Source: Spirochaetes bacterium GWB1_27_13
Lineage (GTDB): Bacteria > Spirochaetota > GWE2-31-10 > MWDO01
Direction of reading: 5' to 3'
Assembly: GCA_001829125.1 (NCBI GenBank)
Contig: MIAN01000079.1
Location: forward strand, 7,595 to 43,216
Length of the DNA: 35,622 bases
Part shown: positions 8,149-17,200 of the stretch, in pieces
Layout: each line of letters begins with the position of its first letter
Numbering within the stretch: position 1 is the first letter of the stretch
The notes under the pieces: generated by a model
Database searches by the model: none
What the model saw: only the letters and a program-made list of their open reading frames with translations
Told to the model about the DNA's origin: nothing
Position numbers and translations under genes: made by a program

Positions 8149-8361
8149 ATAACACAGATTAATCAAATTGTCACTGATTACACATATTAAAATAGGTTTT
8201 TTTTAGATTACATTAACAGTATAATCTGTGTAATCGATTGTAATCTGTGCTAATCTGTGTTATAAAGTTTTTAGTTTATCAAAAATATAACACTGATTTT
8301 TTTAGATTTAACAGTATAATCTGTGTAATCAGGTTTAATCTGTGCTAATCTGTGTTATAAA
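8149..8361. repeat. Decanucleotide-type dispersed repeats, cluster in 315-base gap
   Basis: This nearly fills the gene-free gap between the aldehyde dehydrogenase and rsmE starts. It begins with TATTA-poor sequence carrying ATAACACAGATTAATCAA (8152-8169), which matches the long element at 28733. Two direct copies of a 51-base unit follow at about 8216-8266 and 8311-8361. Each unit starts ACAGTATAATCTGTGTAATC and ends CTAATCTGTGTTATAAA, with only five or so differences. Within a copy the word TAATCTGTG recurs at exactly 10-base steps (8222, 8232 partial, 8241, 8251 region). The second copy ends about 10 bases before the rsmE ribosome site, so the rsmE promoter must lie in or next to the repeat. 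Confidence 0.85.
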
Positions 8362-8382
8362 TTATTCTCTAAGGAAAATGTC

Positions 8383-9123
8383 TTGAAAAAAATATTTTAC
8401 GAACATTCTACTTTAAAAAAAGGTGATTTGATTTATATAGAAGATAAAGACTTTCATCATTTATCAAATGTTTTGAGAGTAAAAAAAGGTGACTCTTTTG
8501 TAATAGGAGATTTGGAAAATAATGAGTTTATTGGCGTTATCGAAAATATAAATAAAAATCAGATTGTTTTCTCACTAAAAGACTATCATTATAGAGAAGA
8601 AATAAAATATCCTGAGATAACACTTTTTTTTAGTATTCTTAAAGGTGATAAAAATGAAGATGTCATTCAAAAATGTACAGAACTTGGCGTTAGTAATTTT
8701 GTTCCAGTGATTACAAAAAATTCTATCGTTAAAGTAGATGAAGATTCTGCTAGTAAAAAAGTCCAAAAATGGAATGTTATTGCAAGAGAATCGAGTATGC
8801 AGTGTGGTGGAAAAAAAATTCCAAAAATACAACCGATTTTAAAATTTGAAGATATTTCAACTTATGGCGATACTAAATTAAAAATATTTGGTTTAATTGA
8901 AAAAAATAAAAAAACTTTATTGTCTGTCCTAAAAGATTATAGCGATATTGACAAAATTTTTTTATTTGTAGGACCAGAAGGTGATTTTTCACACGATGAA
9001 ATAGAGCATTTAAAGAAAAATAATTGGATTGGAACAAAATTTGTTTCAAATGTATTAAAAAGTGATACAGCCAGTATTTTTTTGTGTTCTTCAATTCTCT
9101 TTTATTATGGAAGGGCTATTTAA
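8383..9123 (+). CDS. rsmE: 16S rRNA (uracil-1498-N3)-methyltransferase RsmE
   Basis: This SPOUT-class methyltransferase makes m3U1498 in 16S rRNA using S-adenosylmethionine. The 246 residues are the normal length, with an N-terminal PUA-like part (HHLSNVLRVKKGD) and the knotted C-terminal domain. Motifs are ARESSMQCGGKKIPKI, LFVGPEGDFSHDEIE and LKSDTASIF (family: ERSxxQsgR, GPEGG, LRxETA). I use the TTG start at 8383 because AAGGA (8371-8375) lies seven bases upstream and the residues MKKIFYEHS fit the family. The nearby ATG at 8378 is in another frame and stops after two codons. It is first in a tight operon: its TAA overlaps the ATG of the next gene by one base. Confidence 0.93.
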   Translation: MKKIFYEHSTLKKGDLIYIEDKDFHHLSNVLRVKKGDSFVIGDLENNEFIGVIENINKNQIVFSLKDYHYREEIKYPEITLFFSILKGDKNEDVIQKCTELGVSNFVPVITKNSIVKVDEDSASKKVQKWNVIARESSMQCGGKKIPKIQPILKFEDISTYGDTKLKIFGLIEKNKKTLLSVLKDYSDIDKIFLFVGPEGDFSHDEIEHLKKNNWIGTKFVSNVLKSDTASIFLCSSILFYYGRAI

Positions 9124-9851
9124 TGGAAAGATTTAAATTACTTGGGATTCATATTGATTCTGTAAGTGAGGATGAGGTTTATCATAAAATTTTTGAGTTG
9201 ACTGATATGGATAAGCCAACTCAAGTTGTGCTTCTTGATACTTATTTACTTATGAAAGCGAAATTTAACAAAGAATTATTTAATATTATAAACAATGCTG
9301 AGCTAGTTTTGCCTGTCTCACCTGGTATTAAATTTGGGCTTAATTTTTTTCACAAAAAGGTTGCGAAAGTTTATAATTTTTTTAATTTTTCGATAAGACT
9401 TTTAACTCAAATAACAGAAGAAACCAAAAAAAATGTCTATGTGCTTGGTGGAAATAAAAAGGCTTCCGAAAAATCTGAGAAAAATATAAGAGAATCTTTT
9501 CCTGGCATAAGGCTTATGGGAAGACATAGAGTTGATTATAGAAAAGATTTTGAACCAAAATTACTTACTGCGATGCAAAAAGTTTCACCTTCTTTTGTAT
9601 TGGTGAGTATGAGGCGACCAAAACAAGAAAAATGGATTTATTCTCGTAAAAAAAATTTTAATAATTGTGTCTTCATTGGAGTTGAAAATTTTATAAATAT
9701 TCTTGGAGGAAAAGAATTATCTCCGACAGATAAACATATAGAATCAGGAGGCTATAGTTTTAAAATGTTATTGAAAAGACCTTTTAGTTCTTTTTACTAT
9801 GTGATATTTTTTATTTTACTTTTAGTATATAAAATATTTAAATTAAATTAA
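9123..9851 (+). CDS. WecG/TagA/CpsF-family glycosyltransferase-like protein, active site altered
   Basis: The 242-residue protein starts MERFKLLGIHIDSVSEDE. The ATG at 9123 overlaps the rsmE stop and has GGAAGG upstream; a longer reading from 9084 would lie inside rsmE. The WecG/TagA fold is clear from VLGGNKKASEKS and MRRPKQEKWI (family G-x-P-x-Q-E). Members usually transfer N-acetylmannosaminuronic acid or ManNAc to a lipid-linked sugar in the cytoplasm. They carry a catalytic Asp in LxxPDGxG; here that stretch reads LVLPVSPGIKFG, and the preceding Asn-Ala site reads LLDTYLLM. The C-terminus ends in a hydrophobic segment (YYVIFFILLLVYKIF) that probably anchors it. It may be a diverged or non-catalytic member. 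It forms an operon with rsmE and the following gene. Confidence 0.8.
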   Translation: MERFKLLGIHIDSVSEDEVYHKIFELTDMDKPTQVVLLDTYLLMKAKFNKELFNIINNAELVLPVSPGIKFGLNFFHKKVAKVYNFFNFSIRLLTQITEETKKNVYVLGGNKKASEKSEKNIRESFPGIRLMGRHRVDYRKDFEPKLLTAMQKVSPSFVLVSMRRPKQEKWIYSRKKNFNNCVFIGVENFINILGGKELSPTDKHIESGGYSFKMLLKRPFSSFYYVIFFILLLVYKIFKLN

Positions 9852-9863
9852 TAGGAGTTAATT

Positions 9864-10652
9864 ATGAAAAGATTTTTGTTTATTGCATTTTTTATATTGA
9901 ATATTTTTCTTGCTTTTTCTTTTGATTTTGAAAACCTTGACAATCTCCATGACAATGGAAAATATGTTGAAACATTGGGTATTCTTCAAGATAAATTGGA
10001 TAAAGCGTCGCCAGATGCTCAAATAATATGGAGAATAGGAAGAGAAATTTACTATATTACAAAGAATATTAAAGATAGAAAGCAAAAACTTTCAAAATTT
10101 GAGGAAGGATTAGAGTTTTTAAAGTCTTACTATAATTTTAATTCATCTGATATTAGAGGAAATGCTAAGATAATTCATTGGTATGCCATTTTATCTTCAG
10201 AAAAAGCAAGTACAAAAGGCATTAAAGAATCTTTAGACAATATTCCAGACCTTTTTAAATATTGCGATGATGCCATTAAAGTTGATCAAAACTATGGAGA
10301 CCCATATTATTTGAAAGCAATGATTGACGATGGACTTCCAACCTTATTTGGTGGAGATAAGTTTAGAATGTCAGAAAATTTAACTAAAGCATTAGTTTTG
10401 GATGGTGAAAATTATTGGTTTTTGGTAGACGGAGCAAAAGCATTTATAAATAGAGGATGGGATGTTAAAAAGAAAGCTTCTTTAAGTGCTAAAAAAGGTA
10501 AAAATGATGGCTCTCCTCAAGATAAATCAGATAAAGAGTATGCAAAGATTTTACTTACTAAAGCATTAGACCTTTTTGCAAAAGATATAAATCAAACAAT
10601 GCTTGAAAAAGAAAAAATTGAAGAAGGTAAAAAACTTTTAGAAAAATTATAA
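9864..10652 (+). CDS. Secreted TPR/RMD-like helical repeat protein
   Basis: The 262-residue protein has a signal peptide (MKRFLFIAFFILNIFLAFS, cleavage after about residue 19). The rest is almost all helical, with TPR-like pairs such as YVETLGILQDKLDKASPDAQIIWRIG (quoted in part), an AKIIHWYAILSSEK pair and DDAIKVDQNYGDPYYLKAMI. The arrangement resembles RMD-type or TRAP-associated periplasmic TPR proteins, which bind partners rather than catalyse. A Lys-rich tail closes it. TAGGAGT precedes the ATG, and the gene starts 12 bases after the glycosyltransferase-like gene, so it is the third gene of the rsmE operon. Its function is unknown. Confidence 0.75.
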   Translation: MKRFLFIAFFILNIFLAFSFDFENLDNLHDNGKYVETLGILQDKLDKASPDAQIIWRIGREIYYITKNIKDRKQKLSKFEEGLEFLKSYYNFNSSDIRGNAKIIHWYAILSSEKASTKGIKESLDNIPDLFKYCDDAIKVDQNYGDPYYLKAMIDDGLPTLFGGDKFRMSENLTKALVLDGENYWFLVDGAKAFINRGWDVKKKASLSAKKGKNDGSPQDKSDKEYAKILLTKALDLFAKDINQTMLEKEKIEEGKKLLEKL

Positions 10653-10685
10653 AATTTAAATACTAAACAATAATTAGTCCCTCCC

Positions 10686-10763
10686 TGATCTATCCCCAGT
10701 TTTATAAAAAATGGTAAATTTTTCACAAAGGCACAAAGTAAAAACTGGGGATTTGTCAGATCA
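10686..10763. repeat. Interrupted inverted repeat TCCCCAGTTTT / AAAACTGGGGA
   Basis: An 11-bp perfect arm (10693-10703 with 10741-10751) is enclosed by a second arm TGATCT/AGATCA (10686-10691 with 10758-10763). The 37-base centre carries CACAAAGGCACAAAG. The spacing is too wide for a classic terminator and no T-run follows. It resembles a small dispersed element. The word AAAACTGGGG recurs at 14212-14221. Confidence 0.6.
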
Positions 10764-10805
10764 ACATCATTGTATCTATAGATTTTTGTAAATTATTCAA
10801 ATTTT

Positions 10806-10834
10806 TTGACAAAAACTAAAATTTTATATATAAT
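10806..10834 (+). promoter_or_regulatory. Consensus sigma70 promoter for the cupin-hom operon
   Basis: TTGACA at 10806-10811 and TATAAT at 10829-10834 are both perfect, with a 17-base spacer. Transcription would begin near 10841, giving a leader of about 20 bases that holds AAGGA before the ATG at 10864. Confidence 0.85.
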
Positions 10835-10863
10835 CGTCAAAATGCTAATGACAAGGAAAAATT

Positions 10864-11130
10864 ATGCAAATAGAAGTTAAAAAATTATCAGATGAAGAAT
10901 TAAATAATCTTGGAGTTTTTAGTTGGTCTATCTGGACAAAAGAAAAATCTGAGTTTGATTGGTATTATGATGATAAAGAAAGTTGTTATATACTTGAAGG
11001 AGATGTAGAAGTTATTAGTGATTTTGGGGTTACTCATTTTGGAAAAGGTGATTTTGTTGTTTTTCCAAAGGGTTTAAGTTGCAAATGGAAAATAAATAAA
11101 AATGTAAAAAAACATTACAATTTTGGATAA
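10864..11130 (+). CDS. Small cupin-fold protein (DUF861/EutQ-like)
   Basis: The 88-residue single-domain cupin has the pattern of the DUF861 group: WSIWTKEKSEFDWYYDD, then CYILEGDVEVISDFG, then KGDFVVFPKGLSCKW. Stand-alone members of this length are known, for example in Thermotoga. Metal-binding histidines typical of many cupins are mostly missing: the first motif has Y/D/E residues and the second has none. It may therefore bind a small ligand without metal chemistry. It has the strong consensus promoter and an AAGGA site, and homoserine dehydrogenase starts 27 bases after its stop. Co-transcription suggests a link to amino-acid metabolism, but no reaction can be named. Confidence 0.85.
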   Translation: MQIEVKKLSDEELNNLGVFSWSIWTKEKSEFDWYYDDKESCYILEGDVEVISDFGVTHFGKGDFVVFPKGLSCKWKINKNVKKHYNFG

Positions 11131-11157
11131 AAATTTAATTATATGGAGGAAACATTT

Positions 11158-12477
11158 ATGGAAAATTTTAGAATTGCTATTTTAGGTTGTGGTACTGTTG
11201 GTGGGGGAGTTGCAAGAATTTTATTGGATATGAAGGGAGAACTTTCAAAAAGAGGAAATAAAAATATAGAATTAGTTAAAATTGTTGATATGTTTCCAAA
11301 AAAATCTTCAGATAAGCATGGCATTCCACTCAATTTATTTTGTGGAAATGGAGAGGATTTAACAAAAGATGATGCGTCAAAGTATATAAATGAAATAATG
11401 AACTCTAAAGATATAGATTTAGTTGTTGAAACAATTGGCGGAAGTTCTGAATATATTTTAAATACTGTTCTTAGTGTGCTAAATTCTAAAAAACATCTTG
11501 TAACAGCAAACAAGGCTTTATTAGCAAAATATGCTAGTATAATTTTTGAAACTGCAAATAAAAATCAAAAAATAATAGGTTTTGAGGCTTCTGTTTGTGG
11601 TGCTATACCAATTATTAAAGTTGTAAAAGAATGTTTTACTGGAGATGAAATAATTTTAATTTCTGGAATAATGAATGGTACAAGCAATTACATTCTTTCA
11701 AATATGGTTGAAAATGGTTTTTCTTTTGATGAGGCATTAAAACTTGCTCAACAAAAAGGTTATGCAGAATCTGATCCTACTTTAGATATAAATGGTGGTG
11801 ATGCGTCTCACAAATTATCTATATTAATTAAACTTGCTTTTGGTGTTGATGTAAAAATTGAAAACATTTCAGTTTCTGGAATTCAGGGAGTGTCAAAAGA
11901 AGATTTATCTTTTGCAAATGAAATGGATTGTAAAATTAAATTAATATGCTTTGCTCAAAAGAAAAATGATTCTGTTTATGCAACAGTAACACCTATGATG
12001 GTAAAGAATTCTAATTTTCTCTCACAGATAAATGGTGCTACAAATGCAGTTAGAGTTATAAATAAATATTCTGGAGAAAATATTCTTATTGGAAAAGGTG
12101 CTGGCTCTTTGGAAACTGGAAGTGCTATTGTTTCTGATATAGTTTTTATCTCAAAATATTCTGATAAAATGTCGAATGTTTATAGTTCATCAAATTATTC
12201 TATAAAAGATTTAAATGATTTTCTTTTTCCATATAATATTAGTTTTGATACTGAAGATGCTCCAGGTATTACAGGTTTTATAACAACAGAAGTTGGAAAT
12301 CAAAATATAAATATAGACACTGTTTGTCATAACAGACATAGTAAAGAAACTGCTATTTTTTCTATTGCTACAATGCCATGTACACTTTCACAAATAAACA
12401 AAGTAATAGAAGAAATTAAGAAAAAGAGACCAGACGTTTTAAAATCGCAGCCAAAGATAATGCCAATTTTGTATTAA
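11158..12477 (+). CDS. hom: Homoserine dehydrogenase
   Basis: It reduces aspartate-4-semialdehyde to homoserine with NAD(P)H, on the way to threonine and methionine. The 439 residues show the N-terminal Rossmann motif GCGTVGGGVARIL (about 10-22), VTANKALLAKY, the family signature GIMNGTSNYILSNM, AESDPTLDINGGDASHK with the catalytic lysine, and a C-terminal ACT domain (APGITGFITTEVGNQNINID) that usually gives feedback control by threonine. I use the ATG at 11158. The in-frame ATG at 11143 lies within the ribosome site itself (GGAGGA, seven bases before 11158) and would add five residues outside the family N-terminus. It is second in the operon with the cupin gene. No thrB, thrC or lysC is adjacent. 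Confidence 0.96.
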   Translation: MENFRIAILGCGTVGGGVARILLDMKGELSKRGNKNIELVKIVDMFPKKSSDKHGIPLNLFCGNGEDLTKDDASKYINEIMNSKDIDLVVETIGGSSEYILNTVLSVLNSKKHLVTANKALLAKYASIIFETANKNQKIIGFEASVCGAIPIIKVVKECFTGDEIILISGIMNGTSNYILSNMVENGFSFDEALKLAQQKGYAESDPTLDINGGDASHKLSILIKLAFGVDVKIENISVSGIQGVSKEDLSFANEMDCKIKLICFAQKKNDSVYATVTPMMVKNSNFLSQINGATNAVRVINKYSGENILIGKGAGSLETGSAIVSDIVFISKYSDKMSNVYSSSNYSIKDLNDFLFPYNISFDTEDAPGITGFITTEVGNQNINIDTVCHNRHSKETAIFSIATMPCTLSQINKVIEEIKKKRPDVLKSQPKIMPILY

Positions 12478-12496
12478 TTTGGTAGTTTAATTATCC

Positions 12497-12668
12497 TTAG
12501 ACTGACAATTTTTTGTATATAGCCAAATGTTTTAGCTTTGTCAAAAATTACAAAATCTAATTACTTTAATATGAAGTAATTAGCCAATTTTAATCAGTGG
12601 ATTGCACTTACTTGACGGGTGAATCTGTGATAATCTGATTAATTTGTGTTATAGAATTGTCAGTCTAA
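12497..12668. repeat. MITE-like element with 14-bp terminal inverted repeats and internal hairpin
   Basis: This lies in the 346-base gap after hom. The ends TTAGACTGACAATT (12497-12510) and AATTGTCAGTCTAA (12655-12668) are perfect inverted repeats. Inside, a 10-bp hairpin CTAATTACTT/AAGTAATTAG with a 7-base loop sits at 12557-12583. On the minus strand the interior from ATAACACAAATTAATCAG onward matches the copy at 28732-28846 over most of its length, with a roughly 20-base insertion. No clear target duplication is seen. A further partial word (AATCTGTGTTATATA) follows at about 12727-12742. Being 20 bases after the hom stop, it may also end transcription. Confidence 0.75.
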
Positions 12669-12823
12669 AAATTAATTATTTAAATATTAGGTAATTATAT
12701 GAATTGGATCAGTAGCAATCTAAAAAATCTGTGTTATATATTTTGAATAAAAAAGGAGCTTTTATTAAACAAAGGCTTTATAAAAATTCATTTTAGCACT
12801 TTGTTTATTAAATACTAAATATT

Positions 12824-14038
12824 ATGGGTAAAGAAACGCAAATAAATTTACAAAAACAAAATTTTTCAATTGGTGTTAAAGATAAAATTTTTAGCATTGG
12901 CTCATGTTTTTCGATTTCAATACAAAAATATTCAAATCGAAATGGAATAGATATTCTTTCTAATCCATTTGGAACAATTTATAATACTTATTCAATTTAT
13001 AAAGAATTAGAAATTTTATTTAATAAAAATTTATATAATGAAACAAATTTGTCTTTTTTTAATGATAAATATTTTTCTTTTGAGCATTCTAACGAATTTT
13101 CTAGCAATATTAAATCAGAATGTTTAGAAAAAATTAATAATACGATAAAAGAATCTTCAAATTATATAAAAAGATCAAATGTTTTTATAATCACATTAGG
13201 AACATCTGTTGTTTATATTTCTGGTAATAAAATAGTTGCTAATTGTCATAAGATTCCTCAATCAAATTTTACTAAAAAAATTCTTACTGTAGAAGAAAAT
13301 ATTAGTTATCTTAAAGATATAATTTTCTTAATTAAGGAAAATATTAATAATCCAAAAATTATATTTACTCTTTCTCCAATTAGACATAGTAGAAATAATC
13401 TTTTAGAAAATCAACTTAGTAAATCTGTTTTACGATCAGCAATAGAAAATGTCATAAATAATAAAGATGTACTTTATTTTCCTTCTTATGAGATAGTTAT
13501 AGATGAACTTAGAGATTATAAATATTATAAAGAAGATGGGCTTCATTTAAAAAATACAACTATTGAGTTGATAATGCAAAAATTTAATTTTTCTTTCTTT
13601 GAAGAAAATTTGAAAATATATATAAAAGATTTCAATTATTGCAGAAATATTCTCAAACATAAGGTAAAAAGACCTAATTCAAAAGAATACTTTGATTTAT
13701 TAAAAAAAATCCTTGAAAAACTAAAAGTTTTAAGTGAAATTAGACATTCTTTAATCATAGAAAAAATACAGTTTATTGTTTCAAAATTAATAATTGAGTA
13801 TTTTTATACAGATAAAGATGTTTTTAAATTGTTTGATAATTATCTTAATTATGATATAAAGAATTTTTTTATTAAGGCTTTGTCTATTAAAAGAAATGAA
13901 TTAAAAGATTTGAATGTTGAATCCGATTTATCTTATACTAATAAATTTCATCCATATATAAAAAATTATACAAAAAAATTAATTTTACAGTATTATATAA
14001 ATAAAAATGATTTAGAAAATTTAAAAAAATACTACTAA
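12824..14038 (+). CDS. GSCFA-domain (GDSL-like esterase fold) protein
   Basis: The first 240 of 404 residues match the GSCFA family: IGSCFS (26-30; the family has GSCFA, Ser27 being the likely nucleophile), SNPFGTIYNT, IITLGTSVVYI, FTLSPIRHSRNNLLENQLSKSVLR, YFPSYEIVIDELRDYKYY and DGLHL, the last providing the Asp/His pair. Known members are uncharacterised hydrolases, often near surface polysaccharide genes. About 160 helical, Lys-rich residues follow with no recognised domain. No ribosome site is visible before the ATG at 12824; a GGAG at 12753 is too far away. The start is nevertheless supported because TQINLQKQNFSIGVKDKIFSIG is the normal beginning of the domain. It is a monocistronic gene. 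Confidence 0.85.
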   Translation: MGKETQINLQKQNFSIGVKDKIFSIGSCFSISIQKYSNRNGIDILSNPFGTIYNTYSIYKELEILFNKNLYNETNLSFFNDKYFSFEHSNEFSSNIKSECLEKINNTIKESSNYIKRSNVFIITLGTSVVYISGNKIVANCHKIPQSNFTKKILTVEENISYLKDIIFLIKENINNPKIIFTLSPIRHSRNNLLENQLSKSVLRSAIENVINNKDVLYFPSYEIVIDELRDYKYYKEDGLHLKNTTIELIMQKFNFSFFEENLKIYIKDFNYCRNILKHKVKRPNSKEYFDLLKKILEKLKVLSEIRHSLIIEKIQFIVSKLIIEYFYTDKDVFKLFDNYLNYDIKNFFIKALSIKRNELKDLNVESDLSYTNKFHPYIKNYTKKLILQYYINKNDLENLKKYY

Positions 14039-14211
14039 AAATTTAAAAAAAAATCTTACAAATAGAATAATTATATATACAAAAAGATATAAAATTTTGT
14101 AAATTCAAAAAAAATAAAAAATAATCTTTTTTTTTGCTAATAATTTGAAATTTAAATAAAAATATTTTAAAATAAATTATATATTTAATATATACTTTGA
14201 GCCACTATTGA

Positions 14212-14235
14212 AAAACTGGGGTAGATACCCCTTTT
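14212..14235 (+). terminator. Short GC hairpin before T-run, possible terminator
   Basis: GGGGT (14218-14222) pairs with ACCCC (14227-14231) across AGAT and is followed by TTTT, with A-rich sequence before it. It could end transcription of the GSCFA gene or act as an operator 45 bases before the kinase gene. The stem is short, so the call is tentative. Confidence 0.45.
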
Positions 14236-14276
14236 AAATTTTAATTATCTATAAATTTTACTATATAAGGTCATCA

Positions 14277-17200
14277 ATGGTTTTAATTGAAGGTTATACT
14301 ATTAAAGAAAAACTTTTTGAAAGTTCAAGAACAACTGTTTATCGTGGTATAAAAGATAAAGAAAATTTAGCAGTTATAATTAAAGTATTAAAATTAGAAT
14401 ATCCAACTCCAGAAGAGATAACAAAATTTAAAAGAGAATACGAACTTGGTAAGCATTTAAATATTGAGGGAGTTGTAAAAACTTATTATGTAGAAAAATG
14501 TCATAATACATTTGCTTTAGTTCTTGAAGATTTCGGTGGTGAATCTATTGCCAAAATGATTTCTACTAAAAAAATGGATTTATTAGATTTTCTTAAAATA
14601 TCATCAAAAGCAGCAAAAATTCTTGGTAATATTCATAAAAATAATATTATTCATATGGACATTAAACCTCATAACATAGTTGTAAATCTTCCTGATGATG
14701 AAATTAAATTTATAGATTTTGGTTTATCATCACAATTATCAAGAGAAAAATTTGAAATAACAAAAGGTAGAATTCATGGTGGAACATATAAATACATTTC
14801 ACCAGAACAAACAGGTTTTTTAAATAGGGCAGTGGATTATAGAACAGACATTTATTCTCTGGGAGCAACTTTTTATGAAATGCTTGTTGGCGTTCCTCCT
14901 TTTAATAGTAAAGACGAAGTGTATTTAATAAATTGTCATATTGCACAAAATCCGATTCCACCAATAGAAGTAGATAAAAATATTCCAAAAGTTCTATCAG
15001 ACATAATAATGAAATGCCTTGCCAAAGACCCAGATGAAAGATACAAAAGTGCTTATGGTTTATATTATGATCTATTGGATTGTTTGTTTTTGTTAGAAAA
15101 AACAGGTAATATAGAGGAATTTCAGATTGCCAATAATGATGTTTATGATAAACTACATATATCACAAAAACTTTATGGTAGAGAATACGAAATTGCAATT
15201 CTTCTTTATGCTTTTGATAGAATTTCAGCAGGTGATGCAGGGATAATGACTGTAAGTGGTTTTTCTGGAATAGGAAAAACTTCTTTAATACACGAAATTA
15301 GAAAACCTGTTGCCTGCCAAAATGCCTATTTTATTGAAGGTAAATTTGACCTTCATAAAAGAAATATTCCATATAGTGCTTTAATTCAAGCTTTTAATGA
15401 TTTAGTACCTCAACTTTTTACAGAATCAGAAGAAGAAACATTCTTATTAAAAGAAAAATTTCTAAAAATTTTTGGTAATAATGGACAAATCATTATTGAT
15501 TTATTTCCTAAATTTGAAATGATTATTGGGAAACAAAATCCATTAGAGCATGTGTCTGCTGAGGAACAACAAAATAGATTTAATTTTGCTTTATTAAATT
15601 TTATTAAACTTCTAGCAAGAAAAGAACATCCTCTTGTTGTCTTTTTTGATGATATGCAATGGGCAGATATAGGCACACTTAATTTATTAAAACAAATTCT
15701 TTCTGATAAAGAAATAGGGTATCTTTTTATAATTGGGGCTTATCGTGATAATGAAGTTAATTTGTCGCATCCATTAATTACAACAATAAAAGAAATAGAA
15801 AAAACAGTTACAATTTTTACTAATATTAAATTGCAACCATTAGATTTTGACAATATAAATAGTTTAGTTTCTGATTCATTTTTTACCAAAAAAGAAACAA
15901 CAAGAGAACTCACTGAAATTATAATAAGAAAAACAGGTGGTAATCCTTTTTTTATTGATAAATTTTTAGTTAATCTATATGAAAAAAAATTAATTGATTT
16001 TGATTTTGAAGAAGGCTGGATATGGAATATTGATAAAATTAAAGAATTTGAGATAACAGAAAATGTTGTCGAACTTATGATTGAAAAAATAACAAATTTA
16101 AAACCAGAAACTATAATTACATTAAAATTGGCTTCATGTATAGGAAATGTTTTCGATTTGAAAACTCTTTCTATTGTAAATGGTAAAAGCTTAAGAGAAA
16201 ATGCAGTTGATCTTTGGGAAGCATTGGAAGAAGGATTGATTTTTCCTATTGATAATACTTATAAATTTTATCAAGATCAAAGTCCTGAAATAGTAGATTT
16301 ATTCATAGTAAACCTTGGTGAACAATCTTACAAAGTTTTAGATTTATCAGTTTCATATAAATTTGCACATGACAAAATTAGATTTGCAGCTTATTCACTT
16401 TTTTCTAAAGAAGAAAAGAATAAGACTCATTACAAAATAGGTTGGATGTTAATTACTCACTATTCTAGAAAAAATCAACTTGATGAAGAAATTTTTGACA
16501 TAGTAAATCATTTTGATTTATGTATTGATTTGATTAAAACTGAAACAGAAAAATATATGCTTGCCGAGTTAAACTTACAAGCTGGTTTAAAAGCTAAAGA
16601 ATCAGCAGCTTTTAACTCTGCATTAAAATATTTTTCTCTTGGCGTTGATCTATTACCTCAAAATTGTTGGATAGACAAATATGATATTACATCGAATCTC
16701 TACATTGAAAGAGCAGAATTAGAATATTTAAATGGAAATCTTAAGGAAGCAAAATTTTTCTTTGATATAGCGTTAAATAATTGTAAAACAGTGTATGAAA
16801 AAATAAGAGTTTATGGGCTTTTGATTAATTATTATAATGCTATTACTAAATTTGAAGATTTAAAAAAAACTGCAATGGAAGCATTTAAATTACTAAAAAT
16901 TTCATTTCCAAAAAAAGTTAATAGATTTAATATTTTTATTGAATTACTAAAAATTAAAAGAAAATTAAATAAAAAGAAACCAGATGACTTAATGAATCTA
17001 CCCTTAATAAAAAACCAACAAAAAATAGCAATACTCGACATTTTTGTTAAAACAATAGCACCTTGTTATTTTATAGATACTAACCTATTTTTTATATTAA
17101 TTGCTAAAATGATTGCTTTTTCTTTAGAAAATGGATTATCAGAGCATTGTTCATTTTCTTTTGTTTGTTATGGAATATATCTTTGTGGTACAGGAGATAT

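Noticed and set aside
12497-12668. tRNA or small structured RNA after hom
   Set aside because: No cloverleaf arms or T-loop sequence are present; the structure is explained by the repeat hairpin and terminal inverted repeats.
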